From Cheilinus undulatus (lineage: Eukaryota; Chordata; Actinopteri; Labriformes; Labridae): DNA of 64,000 bases. Under the pieces are notes generated by a model. It did not search any database. It was not told the origin of the DNA and saw only the letters and a list, made by a program, of their open reading frames with translations. Where the stretch lies: NCBI RefSeq assembly GCF_018320785.1, contig NC_054877.1, positions 26,580,329 to 26,644,328 on the forward strand, given 5' to 3'. The position numbers and the translations under genes are program-made. This document shows, one piece after another, positions 13,026 through 56,477 of the stretch; position 1 is the first letter of the stretch; each line of letters begins with the position of its first letter.

Positions 13026-16000
13026 TTTCCAGTCTGCTGTGTTTGTGTAAGGTAACCAAAAATCTTTACTAACAGCAGAGCCTGTTGGTCCAGGGCCTCC
13101 TTGCTGTCCATGCTGTCCGCGGACACCTTGATAACCCTGAGATATAGGAAAAGATTCTTCTGAATGTATAAACAGTTATATGTAATGATTAACCCTAACA
13201 AATCATTAGATTTTTCGAAATCTTCTTAAAGTAGACTTTCTCCAACAGCTGCTATGTACTAAACAAATGTAGCATAAGTAAACACATCCTCATAGTTACC
13301 TGCTCTCCTTTCCTCCCAGGTGGCCCAGACGGCCCTGGTGTTGAGTGCAATGACAACGTGGATTTCCCCTGGGATAAAAAATTTTGTCTCACTGAGATTT
13401 CAGAAGTTGCATTTGCTGAATTGAAAGTTAAAATACCATATAACTGCAGTATGTGAGAAAATTACAGGGAAGAGGCTGTAATATTCTACCTGACTTGCAT
13501 GCATGTGCTCAGAACTACAATGAACATTTTAGTATTCCTATGAGTGCCTATCAAAAAATATTTGATGAATTTCACTTCTTTATCACAAAACCAGCTACTA
13601 GATATTAAATAACGTTGCAGAAAGTTTTGTACAAAGAACTTAAAAAAAAGAAGTTTTAAACAACAACTTAATCCCCTTGCAGGCTTTGCCCAACAGAGCA
13701 GATTTGTTCATTCTCATATCAGTTTCGTGAGTCAGTATATTTTTAGTTGCACATAAAAATGGAAAAGACAAGGGGAAAAACACACACACACACACACACA
13801 CACACTAAAAGGAAGTCCAAAACAACTTATTGGTCTCACATGGACTCAGTACAAAATTAGCTCTGGGAGCTCAGGGAGGCAGAGGGCAGCCATTTAGTGC
13901 TATGTCATGATATTGTTTGTACCTGATGCATCAGGATCCTGTTAATAAACTTCTTAAAGACAGTAATTGCTGAGGAATTCTGCAGTTTCATCCTACAAAA
14001 ATACAAAAACAACCGGCTGTGGGAGGGCACAGTGTATGTTTTATTACCTTAGGCCCACGCGGACCTGGTCGACCCTGAAAAGCAAACACAAAGCAAATAT
14101 AAACATGTCCATTACTGGTTGTAAAGATAGCGCTTAACTAGGAACGGTGTTTATCATTCAATGGTGTTATCAAAAACATATCAGAAAACTGTATTTGTAT
14201 AACTAAATATTCCAACATTATTTTACTGAACTTGTATTAATTGTTATGATTTTGTGTCTTACTGGTGGTCCATCTATGCCATGGTCACCGGGAATACCAG
14301 GAGGTCCATCTTCTCCCTAAACAAATATAATGCAGTCAAATTATGACGCAACTGATCAAGTTCATTAAGAAAAGAAAAAAGTGGGATTAAAAAGCTCCAT
14401 ACTCAAACATCCCTTTTGCGCTCATCTGAGCAACAAGCAAAACAATCTTTTTACAACACAGTGTCTAAATGTCAAATCATCTTACATCTGTGCCATTACA
14501 GCCTGGGGCCCCTGGGAGGCCTGGAATCCCTTGCAAACCTGGGATACCCTAAAATAAAGTATTAGCAGAATATGTTGATATATGCAAGTACTCATGCAGG
14601 CTAACAAAAATGCATCAGAGAGTATTTTTCTTACAGGTGCACCGTGAGACCCAGCAAATCCGTCTTTGCCCTTTGGCCCCTGGAATCATAAAAGCAAAAC
14701 AAGTACACTTTTTTAAACACCTGGGAGCTACCAGGTATTTACAAAGTCTACTATAACATTTACGTTCTGTAAAACAAACATATGCTGTACACAAGTCATT
14801 TCCAGCATGACTCCCATTTAACACCTAACAGATGTTGGATTAGATTATCTTAGTTGGATTAGATTGGGTTAGATTAGAACAATTATCTTACCGGATCGCC
14901 TTTTGGTCCCACTCGTCCTTCAGGCCCAATGTTGCCCTGTGAAACAAACAAACCTGGATTAAGTCTGCTGATTTATGCAAGGATTCTTTGTCAAATCTGC
15001 ACTCAAACTAAATCAAAGTTGCCCTCTGACACAATAAAAATTGTATTTGATTGCACACAAAAATAAAAATGAAAGAGTTATACCTTTGGTCCCATAGGTC
15101 CAGCATGTCCATCAGCTCCTGGACGCCCTACTGTCCCCGGGGGACCCGTGTCTCCTGGTAAACCTCTCTCACCCTGTGTGTGAAAGTGTGTAGATGAGAG
15201 AGAGGTGGAGGCAAAGAAAACAATCAAGAGGACAGATAAGTCATAACTGACAATACTCAGGGATAGAGATGTTATTTCAAATTTCATTCATGCATACTGA
15301 CGTTCATAGCTCCGATGCGTGTTAGCAGATAAATAAGCTTTTATAGATAGTAAGTCAGTCCTTGTGGTTAAATAGAAAGCCTTTATCATTATTGTATCAG
15401 GATCAAATGAAAAAAATAGAGTCTTGTCAGGAGGCAAAAAGACAGTAAGTGACACTGACATCTATTGACAACTGTGCATGCTTACTGACATAACTATCCA
15501 TAGCCATCAGATATATTTATTCAGTATCTTAAGCCTTGTTTTTTTTTTGACTTGTGAACCAGAATTGTCCAAAAAGACTGACAACATTGGCTCAGGCTAG
15601 TCTATTATCAGTGCTTTCATTAATTTCATACATACAGTTTTTCTGATCAAGAGAGAGTATGACCTCTACATTAATTATGAGCCTTCATACGTGTTTTTGA
15701 TATTAACAGTACTGATCTGAAACGAAAAAGCTGGTCTCTGTTAACAAGACTAATTAAGAGGACTGAAACCAGTGTAACTAAAATATGACTATCATTGTTT
15801 AACAACGGCTTTATTTCTGTGAGGGAGGTAGGACTACGTAGAGCTGAAAGAGATCTTTGATAGTAAAAACTGAGAGTAAAACTCTCCATTTTTCATTATT
15901 TTATTTCATTTATTCATAAACCATTGCTATTTGTCGCCTTTTACATCTGTCAGTAGATTTTACCACATTTTTAAAGCAATAAAAAGTTCAAAAAAGATTT

Positions 16001-18703
16001 GGACTCTGACCATTCAGTGTTAAATGAAATTAAAATGATACAGCATTTTTTATTTTCATTCCCTGGAAAATTGGGATTTTGGAGATACAAGGTTTTGGCC
16101 TAACACCAGCATTATGCTTATTTGCATCAGTTCTGTTCAGGCTCTGATACCAATGTAATTTTTAACTCAAAAAGACATGTTATGATAGTCTGCTGTATTA
16201 GTGGTATAGAGTTAAACCGATAACAAACTGGCAACTGGTTGTGATTCAGCACTTTTTAAAATGTAAACAAATTAGGCTTCTCTACTATGAAAAGTCTACT
16301 TTACTCTTTCTTCATAAGGGTTGATGAACAGAAGCATTCAAGTAAACACATTTGGACCTAAGGTTGCCTAGAAGAACAGCCTCTAAAATCTTCATATTGG
16401 TTAAAAACAATCTCCAAACCTGAGTTTTCACAAGTCCTTATTTCTTATAAATGACACTGAAAAGTCATCAAATAAATTTAAAAAACACAAAGTGAAAGCT
16501 TTAAAACCTTAGCTTTACCGATAATTAATTGCCTTTGCTCTACAGTTTAACATCAATCAACCAAATCTTCAACTATTAAAGTAAAAATCATTGAATCCTC
16601 CTCTTCAAACAGGTCCTTCCTCCACTGAGGCTTGGCTAATGGGTCTGCAGTTACAGCACAGTCTGGGTTGTCACTATTGTTGTCCTCATTATCTAAAATA
16701 CCACTGTAAGTGGCTTTAACCTCGCTCAGGTTGTCTGCTTTTGTCTGTGTCACTGCTCAACTTTGAAAACGTATTCTTCCTTCAACTTTTAACACCAGGG
16801 AAGCTAAAGAGGTCAAAGCCAAAATCTGTCTTCTAGCGTGTATTTCAACAAGTCCTATTTGGCATGTGTCTTTAAAAAATTATGAAATCATCTAAAGCAG
16901 AAGGACCGCTTCAGGTCTAAATGGTAGAAGTTCACCAGCATTCCACCTGGTCTTAAAGTATACACTCCAATGTTGCTTCTGGCCTTAATGGGTTAAGAAA
17001 GAAATGAAGAACTGAAATGCAACATGCAGAAACATGTCTTAGTAAACCACATAACTAATGTTCTCTCAGAAAATAGATGATCTACTCACCCTGTTGCCTT
17101 TTAATCCTTCACAGTGGCATCTTGAGTTTCCATTGCACACACACTAAAACAAATAACAGTGTTCAATATCATTTCTTGCCCATCTGAACTTGAACTAGCC
17201 CTCCAGAATAAAAGTCATGGTATGCAGTCCTCTGATTTCTGTTATCTAAACTGTGTAAAATGCAATGCATCTTTTTATAAACAGTGTTTACAATTTGTTA
17301 GTCCATGGTAAAGAAAGTTCACTTTCAGGGGAACTTTTGAGGATTTATGGAGGCAATTTGGCCAAACAGCATCTATAAGTCTCCAGTGTTGAGGGGCGTT
17401 TGTCTCCTGTGTTTCTGTTCAGCACAGAAACCTTTAATTTGAAGGCTGTAAACATTACTGCTTTGCTTCAGAGGAAAAGGTTAATTGATGCCAACAGAGT
17501 TATAAGGTTGAGCTACAGGAAAAAAAGGATAAGATGAGCTTAGCAGCCTGTCTTTAGACTCAATTAGAAAGCAACAATAGGCTACCAGCTCCTAAAATGC
17601 TGACCCATTTTCAGCTTATGTAAAGAAATGTTTACAATTCTTCTACTCTCACAAAATGAGGGGAGGTCCTTTATTTTATACCTTATGCCAGGTGCTTTAA
17701 CAGCAGCCTTCTCACTGTTATGAATTTAGTTTCAAAGTCCAAATGACAATGATCATCAAAGAATTTTCACAATATCTTTGTCCTGCGAGGAGGGTTTGTT
17801 TTATTACCATCACTATAACAGCATCAGAGGTACAACAGCTTCACTGTTAATAAACTCTATTACCTTCATCATTTCAGTTTAGTAATTTACACCACTATTT
17901 ATACAAAAAACAGACTTTAACTAATGAAAAAATCTGACAGCCAGCCTTATTGACCGCTTGTTTTTCCTTTACATCCTGTCCCTTTTCCATGACCTTCTTA
18001 TAAAAAGGCCCACCAACATAGTCCACTAAAAGATACTGTATACAATGAAGTCCACATGCAAGCAGGCTGCAAAAAGCATGCTCCTCCTCAGAATACAAGA
18101 TGTTTGCAGATATGCATAGACACTAGACTCACACACTACAGTTGCAAATAAACCAAAGGTTTGTGTATCAAAATTAAGTCTGTGAAGAATGATGGTGGCA
18201 GCGTTAGATACAACAGGAAACATACTGTTATGGAAGGATGTTTTTTCATTTATAAACAACGATTAAGTGGGAGAGTTTACAGCAAATTAGAGGTATGTTA
18301 GAAAGAAATGGATGCTATTGATTAATTGTGAATCTATGATCTGAAAAGGCTTTAAGAGCGGATCTGCTGAGCTCTTTCCCCGAAAATCTTAACTACTAGC
18401 CTAGAAACAAACTCTAAAATGCTGTCAAATATAGAAGAAGTAACAGGCATCATTGTGATCTTTAAAAGACTGCAAATAAGGCTGGATCCCAAGTGTAAAC
18501 TATGCAAAATAAAAGCATGAATGAAACAAGAACAGGCAGCACCTCTGCAGAGTTATTGCTGCTGGATGGATTAAATTAGATATTTTTATGGCATAATATT
18601 ATGTCTGCAAAGAAAACATGAAATACCTTACATTATTGGCCTTTGTGCTGATCAGCATCACAGCAAACAGGATCAGAGAAACTGCAGAGACAGGCATCCT
18701 CAT
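2139..18703 (-). CDS. col4a3: Collagen type IV alpha-3-like chain, 5' part (29 exons, 3' end outside window)
   Basis: This gene encodes a secreted basement-membrane collagen chain. I could place 29 exons that join without a frame break into about 726 codons: a signal peptide, a short 7S start with the cysteine pattern [11 protein letters not shown], then Gly-X-Y repeats with interruptions. Human COL4A3 is about 1670 residues, so roughly 43 percent is here; the remaining helix and the NC1 domain lie left of position 1. The alpha-3 assignment rests on interruptions that align with human alpha-3: [14 protein letters not shown] with a CxxC pair (human LLCTQC), [13 protein letters not shown] before KGDRGPPGD, the GYGPPG break, [16 protein letters not shown], and a GPPGPPGxV break followed by KGEKGNKGD. 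Introns are phase 0 through exon 18 and mostly phase 1 (split glycine codon) from exon 19, as in other COL4 genes. It is head-to-head with col4a4. The alternative, alpha-1 or alpha-5, fits the cysteines and breaks less well. Confidence 0.85.
4846..4928 (+). mobile_element. SINE 3'-tail fragment
   Basis: The CT-rich segment ending tttcctatctaataaaaag followed by A-runs resembles the tail of the tRNA-type SINE found in full on the minus strand near 48370-48540. No promoter boxes are present, so it is a fragment inside col4a3 intron 19. Confidence 0.4.
5041..6195. mobile_element. Nested repeat cluster in col4a3 intron 19
   Basis: Imperfect inverted ends (tgcacactaaaggtc near 5049, gaccaacttagtgtgcg near 6170) suggest one DNA element. 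Within it sit a tail-like sequence at about 5684-5810 (gggataggctccagcc, then atggatggat) and a short element at about 5829-5999 with ends caaaggtgga and tccacccctg. The last matches a common fish hAT-like pattern (gtactcaagtaaaag). Confidence 0.45.
8372..11094. other. col4a3 intron 12 without further exons
   Basis: About 2.7 kb of AT-rich intron. Except for the decayed Tc1-like copy at 9585-10130, I see nothing that supports a gene. The short ORFs here have no collagen composition. Confidence 0.5.
9585..10130 (-). pseudogene. Decayed Tc1-like transposase fragment
   Basis: Minus-strand translations in different frames give [12 protein letters not shown] and SIMLWGC, which match the central catalytic region of fish Tc1-like DD34E transposases. 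Stops and frame changes are frequent and no terminal inverted repeats were found. It is a dead fragment in the intron. Confidence 0.6.
11143..12913. other. col4a3 intron 11
   Basis: No exon or gene seen. Near 12723-12805 a short piece ending gctgtcaaaattaacactgg matches the end of the larger repeat at 36975-37535. Confidence 0.45.
12992..13023 (+). repeat. Poly(A) run of 32 bases
   Basis: An uninterrupted run of A, 51 bp from col4a3 exon 10. On the transcript strand it is a poly(U) tract within intron 10, downstream of the exon 10 donor. Confidence 0.95.
13781..13805 (+). repeat. (CA)n microsatellite
   Basis: Twelve and a half CA units in the intron between col4a3 exons 8 and 9. Confidence 0.95.
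15174..17089. other. col4a3 intron 2
   Basis: A 1.9-kb AT-rich intron. A 66-codon minus-strand ORF at 16553-16753 has an acidic, balanced composition but no recognisable domain or splice context; it could be a piece of an old transposon. Confidence 0.4.
17144..18631. other. col4a3 intron 1
   Basis: A 1.5-kb first intron between signal-peptide and 7S exons. No coding exon, transposon end or strong regulatory motif could be supported. Confidence 0.45.
18632..18703 (-). other. col4a3: col4a3 exon 1: start codon and signal peptide
   Basis: The ATG at 18703-18701 opens 24 codons beginning [17 protein letters not shown], a hydrophobic secretory signal. The exon ends in frame at a good donor (gtaagg, 18631-18626). 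A second ATG lies two codons further in; the first was chosen because no other in-frame start is seen nearby upstream. The next exon begins at once with the 7S cysteines. Confidence 0.85.
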
Positions 18704-19079
18704 GGTTTTTCCATCCGCCGAACACATTAAAAGCTCAGGAGTTATTTCATATCTTTTCAGCGTCCTCCTCGATGGCCTGCCTTCACTTTAAATCAATCCA
18801 CCGCTGCACTATGGGCAATGTTGGGTCATGGGTTTGGTTAAATTAAAGCTCTCTAACTGCGTGCAAGTGGCTTGATAGATAGGACAGCCCAGAGAAGATG
18901 TTTAGTTTGACCCTGAAGAGGGAGGCGGTCTTCTTTCCTGATGTGGTCAACCCCCATCATCATCACTGTCCTCATCTCAGTCCCATTTCTTACAAACAGT
19001 GGCAGTCATTCTGTTTAGTTTTACAGATACAGGGGCCAAGAGGTTAGGGCGAAACGTGCTGGAGACGCTCCTGCTTTGG
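18704..19079. promoter_or_regulatory. Shared bidirectional promoter region of col4a3 and col4a4
   Basis: Only 376 bp separate the two divergent start codons (18703 minus, 19080 plus). Both 5' untranslated regions and the promoter must fall here, unless untranslated first exons overlap or lie further out. I see no clear TATA box facing either gene. All vertebrate COL4 pairs share such a head-to-head promoter, so coordinated transcription is expected. Transcription start sites cannot be read from sequence. Confidence 0.65.
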
Positions 19080-51953
<32,874 letters not shown>

Positions 51954-52309
51954 AATACCTTACCACTTTTTTATTGTAACAGTGTTTTTTTTAATCCAGT
52001 TAAGTCATTCACAATGATGATCTTGTCCCAGTTACCCCTGATGTGTTTATATAATTTCTGTTTCATGAGAAACACTTGCAATTGATAGCTTTCACGTAAA
52101 AACCACCCTCCTGGTGAGCAAGAGTCTTCCTGCTGCTCTACAGTCTTGGCACCTATGTGTTTTAACTAGTGTTATTTTTTGATTTTTTTTAAAGACCCTG
52201 TAAAGTAACATCCAAAATATTTGTCTTATCACACTAGATATGTTGGAATATGGTTGCTGTAAACATGTGAAAACACTAAGATCTAACCTGACACACCAGA
52301 TAGATTTGT

Positions 52310-52650
52310 TTCACACATCCATCTGGGAAAGCGATTGGAGTGTGATTGGATGAACATTATGTCTGTCACATCTCTACGGGCCAGTCAGAGAAACAAAACA
52401 CGTATGTAGCCGCTATCAAACTGCGCGTGCGCAGGTACTGAGGAATAACGCAAAACATGGCGAATATAGACATATAAGTACTCGATTTTTGTCATTTTTG
52501 AAAAGAAAACAACTCACTGCTGTTCTTTGTTCTTCTTTTAACAAAGAAATTTCATCAAGTTCTGATAAAACTGGTGCTTTAGCAGCATCCACGCTGACAG
52601 TAACCTGTCATACAACAAACCTAAATACAGATTTATTTTCACTTTACAGG
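52310..52650 (+). repeat. Dispersed copy of the 205-bp repeat family
   Basis: It shares catctgggaaagc, the phrase gtctgtcacat, and aagaaatttcatcaagttct followed by gataaaactg with the array at 41330-42260, in the same orientation. Confidence 0.55.
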
Positions 52651-52656
52651 GTCTTT

Positions 52657-52662
52657 AATAAA
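52657..52662 (+). terminator. Candidate poly(A) signal for col4a4
   Basis: This AATAAA lies about 700 bp after the stop codon, inside a dispersed repeat copy. A second AATAAA is at 53036-53041. Neither can be preferred without transcript data. Confidence 0.3.
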
Positions 52663-55600
52663 AGAAAGTTGTTCCTTTAGGGAACAATACAGAAGCACCA
52701 GTATCCTGACATCAAATATTGCGTTAACTTGATTTTAACTTGATTCTTCCAACTAGTATTACAGTGCTTGATCCCTGACTAACAGCTGACAGTGATCCTA
52801 CTTGTTAACGTGAACAAGCTAATGTTAGCTAATCAGTGCTCACCTGTACTTCATTCAGGAGCACTCTCAACACATATTTAACCCTTTAATTGCAAAATGG
52901 ATATACAGATTTATCTGGCAGAGAAGGCTCTGCTTAAAAGATGCTCCCTGGGTTAGTCAAACAGCATGCATTGACTTTCCAGGGGGTGCATGGTTAGAAA
53001 CCCCCATTTAGATGCATTTCTGACAATGCTTTTTGAATAAAGTTAAACTAGTTCAAAAACAATTAATCTATAGTAGCATGAATCTGAATGAAGGTGCAGC
53101 AAGCTTTATGCTATAAAGGAGGAGGCTGGGGTGGAGGAGGTTAAGCTTTGCCAGCAGCAACGTGGTGACTCAGCATTAATGCAAGCAGGGTTTAGTGAGA
53201 AGTACGTCATATTTAGATACACCGCTGTGTTGAAAAAAAAAAGAGCTGTGATTGGCTGTGTGAGCTTGGAGGCAATAATTTGGATCAGCTGGCTGTTAGG
53301 TGTTCATGGCTGGATGTATGACTACCATATCCTGCATGAACTAACGCTAAGCTTTTTTTTTTTTGATGAGGAATTGCTTGCCCCTCACTTCCCAAATGAC
53401 AGTATTATTGAACCAAAGACACTGAAAATGCACTTAACTGTCTGTACTTTTGTATAAATTCATCCTGGTGTGGCTTTAGGGCAAAAATTATCCAGTACTG
53501 TAAACATATCTGGACAAAATGGTAAATAAACAACACTGAAACTGTGATTGAAATCATGTCCCTGGTAGTATTTCAATGTGCAAATTTACAAAAAATTGCA
53601 AATTAAATTAATCTCTTTTTTCAGCTGTGGTTAGGTGATATGTGTAATTTTAAAGAAATGGGCATTAAAAATGTCTGGTGCAGTTTTAAGCTTCCTTTTG
53701 CCCTACAGGCCTCTGTGGTCACATGACTGAAAGCTATAAATATATAAACAATGGTGTAAAGCAACTTAACTTTCTTTGGAAATTATCCAAATAAGTTCAT
53801 ATGGTCTTCACAAACTTTATTTTTTCTGTTTTCTTATTACAGACAAGTGTAGTTTTGTGTTATCTTGACATGTTTTGACTGCTAGGCTACTGCAGTCTTC
53901 CTCAGAAGAGTCACGTGAAGTTATTGTGATATGTCTTATCAGCACAACTTTTGCAGGTCCTGTCTTTACTGACACGATGACCTTGCTGCCTGCTGTCTGG
54001 CAGCTTCTTCAGGAAAGCTTTCCTGGTGTGGGGAAACATATAAGCCCCTTCATCCCTGTTGGGCCCATTTTCGTATCTCGATGGCTTCCCTAAGCCCATA
54101 GGTTAAGACACATTACAGTAACCTCATGTGACTTTTGTGAGGCAGATTGCAGGAACCCAACATTCACAGTCACAAAACTATACCTGTCTATCAGTAAGAA
54201 AACAGAAAAATATATTTGGAAATAGTTTTGCCATTCATTTTTAATCTCTTTCTCTGTTATTCTAATGATGTTCTTTTTCTACCCATGAGATTGTTTCATT
54301 ATTTTTTGTGCCTCAGCATCCTAAATTAAAATATTTGAAAACCTGTAAGAGTCCCAGACATTCAGTGTTTAAGAGTATGAAAATACCTACCTGCCTGCAG
54401 AAATCCCAAGACAGGAAAAATTGAATAATTTCCACAGGACTCAATTTTCCATAGCGGGTTTCAAGTTCATATTTATTTATTTCTCTCAACAGAACCCAAG
54501 TGACAATCAGAATACAGTACTTTTTTTTCTTCAAACAAGTTTTTTTTCTTTTTCTTTTTTTCTTACGCAAAAACAAGAGAACACTCAGTGCAATAAGACA
54601 GAGGACTCTGACAGTGCGGTGCTCTCTCTACCTTTTCACAGTGCACGTTTATACACACAAAAAGATTGTACATCATCATTATTACATTTCCAACCTTTGC
54701 CCTCCAATCATCACAGAGAGGGCAAAGTGAATGTCATAAAACAATCATTTTTAAAGATTCCACTTGCATACAGTGTAGCTTGGCACACACGAACAAACAC
54801 ACACACGGCTCTCTCCCTCTCACACACGCACAGGTATGACACAGAGGGACCTCTGTAGTGTTGATTCTCAGCAGAGAAGGGGTACTGCACTTGCATTCCA
54901 CTCTGAGGGTTAGCTCACGTGTCCAACCCGGACTATTTTGGCAATGTCAACATTGCATTTGAATGTGCTGAAGAGAACCAATTTGGACGATGTAAGTAGG
55001 AGGTTGAGGTAGAGGGAGAGAGCAGGGGGAGAAGGACATGTATGTAATCCGTCTGATTGAATGTAATGGAATATGATGTGTAGTGCATTTCTCTTTCTTT
55101 TTACAAAGCCTCGAGGATTTGGAGGCTCTTGTGCAACCCCTGTCTGCTCGACCGGGTAGAGCTGTCGCCATGTTATAGGTCCTTTGATCTCTAAAACGGT
55201 TGCCAGCCAATTGAAATGTGAATATTGTCCGAAGCAACCAATCATAGATGACTGCATGTCACATGCAGTCAGTTACTTCCCTCTCGCCAATAAATTAAAA
55301 CTTACATGGCACAGCTAACTTTAACATTTTCAAAAATATATATATAAGCATAATCTTGAAAGTTAATTCTTAAGCAAGTGCATATGGCTATTATAATCTG
55401 CAGTTAAATTAAGAAATGTTCTAAAAGCTCAGGTGTTGATTGTACGGGCTGGTCGTTGGCATCAAGTATTTACACTGTGTTGTGGTGCTCGCAGTGTGCA
55501 TGGCAAAGTAAGGGCGCTGGTACTTGCCAGCTATTGCCACCGACCCCATTTTTAAGTTACCGACCATCCAAAGTGCAACCACACCCCTATCTCGCTTTAA

Positions 55601-56477
55601 CAGGCTTTGGCTGGTTTTTGGAAATTATACTGTTAATAATGTATGTTCTAATTTACTACCTCCCCATCCCACCCTCATAGTGTATCTTAGATTACAGCAG
55701 GAACATTTCACACTTTCTCATTCCTCTACAACATGCCAGCCAACAGGTTTTTTCTTCCATATTTAACGATTCAACCGCTTGAAAAAGGCTTAGACGTTGT
55801 GACTACACAGCTTCTTACTGTAATATACAAACTGAAGCACACAAAGTTTCCTGTTTCTGTTCTAGGACCATCTGTTGTACATTGTAGAACATACTGGACC
55901 AGGCATGGAGGGCGCTGGAATCTAAAGCACGTTAACTCCTTGACTTACAATACAACAGTGAAAATGTTAAGTTTATATAGACAGAACTGAATAGTCCATT
56001 CATTTTCAGTGCTATTCGGCACAAGAAGAAAAGAGTTAGGCATAAGAAAATTATGCTACTACAGTACAAGTATTGATAGATTATGCTTTCCAATGTAAAA
56101 TAACCAAAGAAAGATAACAAAAACAAACATTAGATTGCATCTACATCTACTATACATCATTTAAGCTGCTTTTTAATCCCCATCTCATTTAGAAAATATC
56201 TATTCATCAAATATCTATTCTACTAATTATATTACAAGAATCCAATCACAGGAATAGAAAAATATCAAATATCACCAGTGATGATAAGAAAACATGACAA
56301 CCTGAACGAGCAGAAATATTGCTATGGTAACCACCATTGTCCATTGACATCAGCGAGTATCTTCTTGGTGCTCTTACTTGCTGTCCTGACACCCCTGTTG
56401 TTACAGGGAAGCATCAGCACAACCCAGAGGAAAGAGAAAGAGGAAGGGGGGTATCTGAGGGAGGTGTAAGTGTGTGG

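Larger units (their letters stand above)
6466..17143 (-). other. col4a3: col4a3 exons 2-18 (phase-0 block, 7S and early helix)
   Basis: Exons, 5' to 3' on the minus strand: 17143-17090 ([18 protein letters not shown]), 15173-15084, 14936-14892, 14679-14635, 14548-14486 (carries the glycosylation-type site CNGT), 14316-14263, 14074-14048, 13368-13300, 13136-13074 (donor gttagt), 12949-12914, 11142-11095, 8371-8294 (ends in the non-collagenous stretch [13 protein letters not shown], donor gttcag), 7612-7559, 7443-7378, 6784-6740, 6664-6611, 6507-6466. Every exon is a multiple of 3 and nearly all begin with a GG-initial glycine codon straight after the acceptor AG. Very short further exons in the larger introns cannot be excluded. 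Confidence 0.8.
51954..56477. other. Intergenic gap between convergent col4a4 and nyap2
   Basis: A 4.5-kb stretch that should contain both 3' untranslated regions. A copy of the 41330-42260 repeat is at 52310-52650. A motif at 53063-53085 (attaatctatagtagcat) recurs near 817 and 1737. Pyrimidine-rich runs occur near 54520-54565. No irs1 or rhbdd1 coding sequence is seen. Confidence 0.55.
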
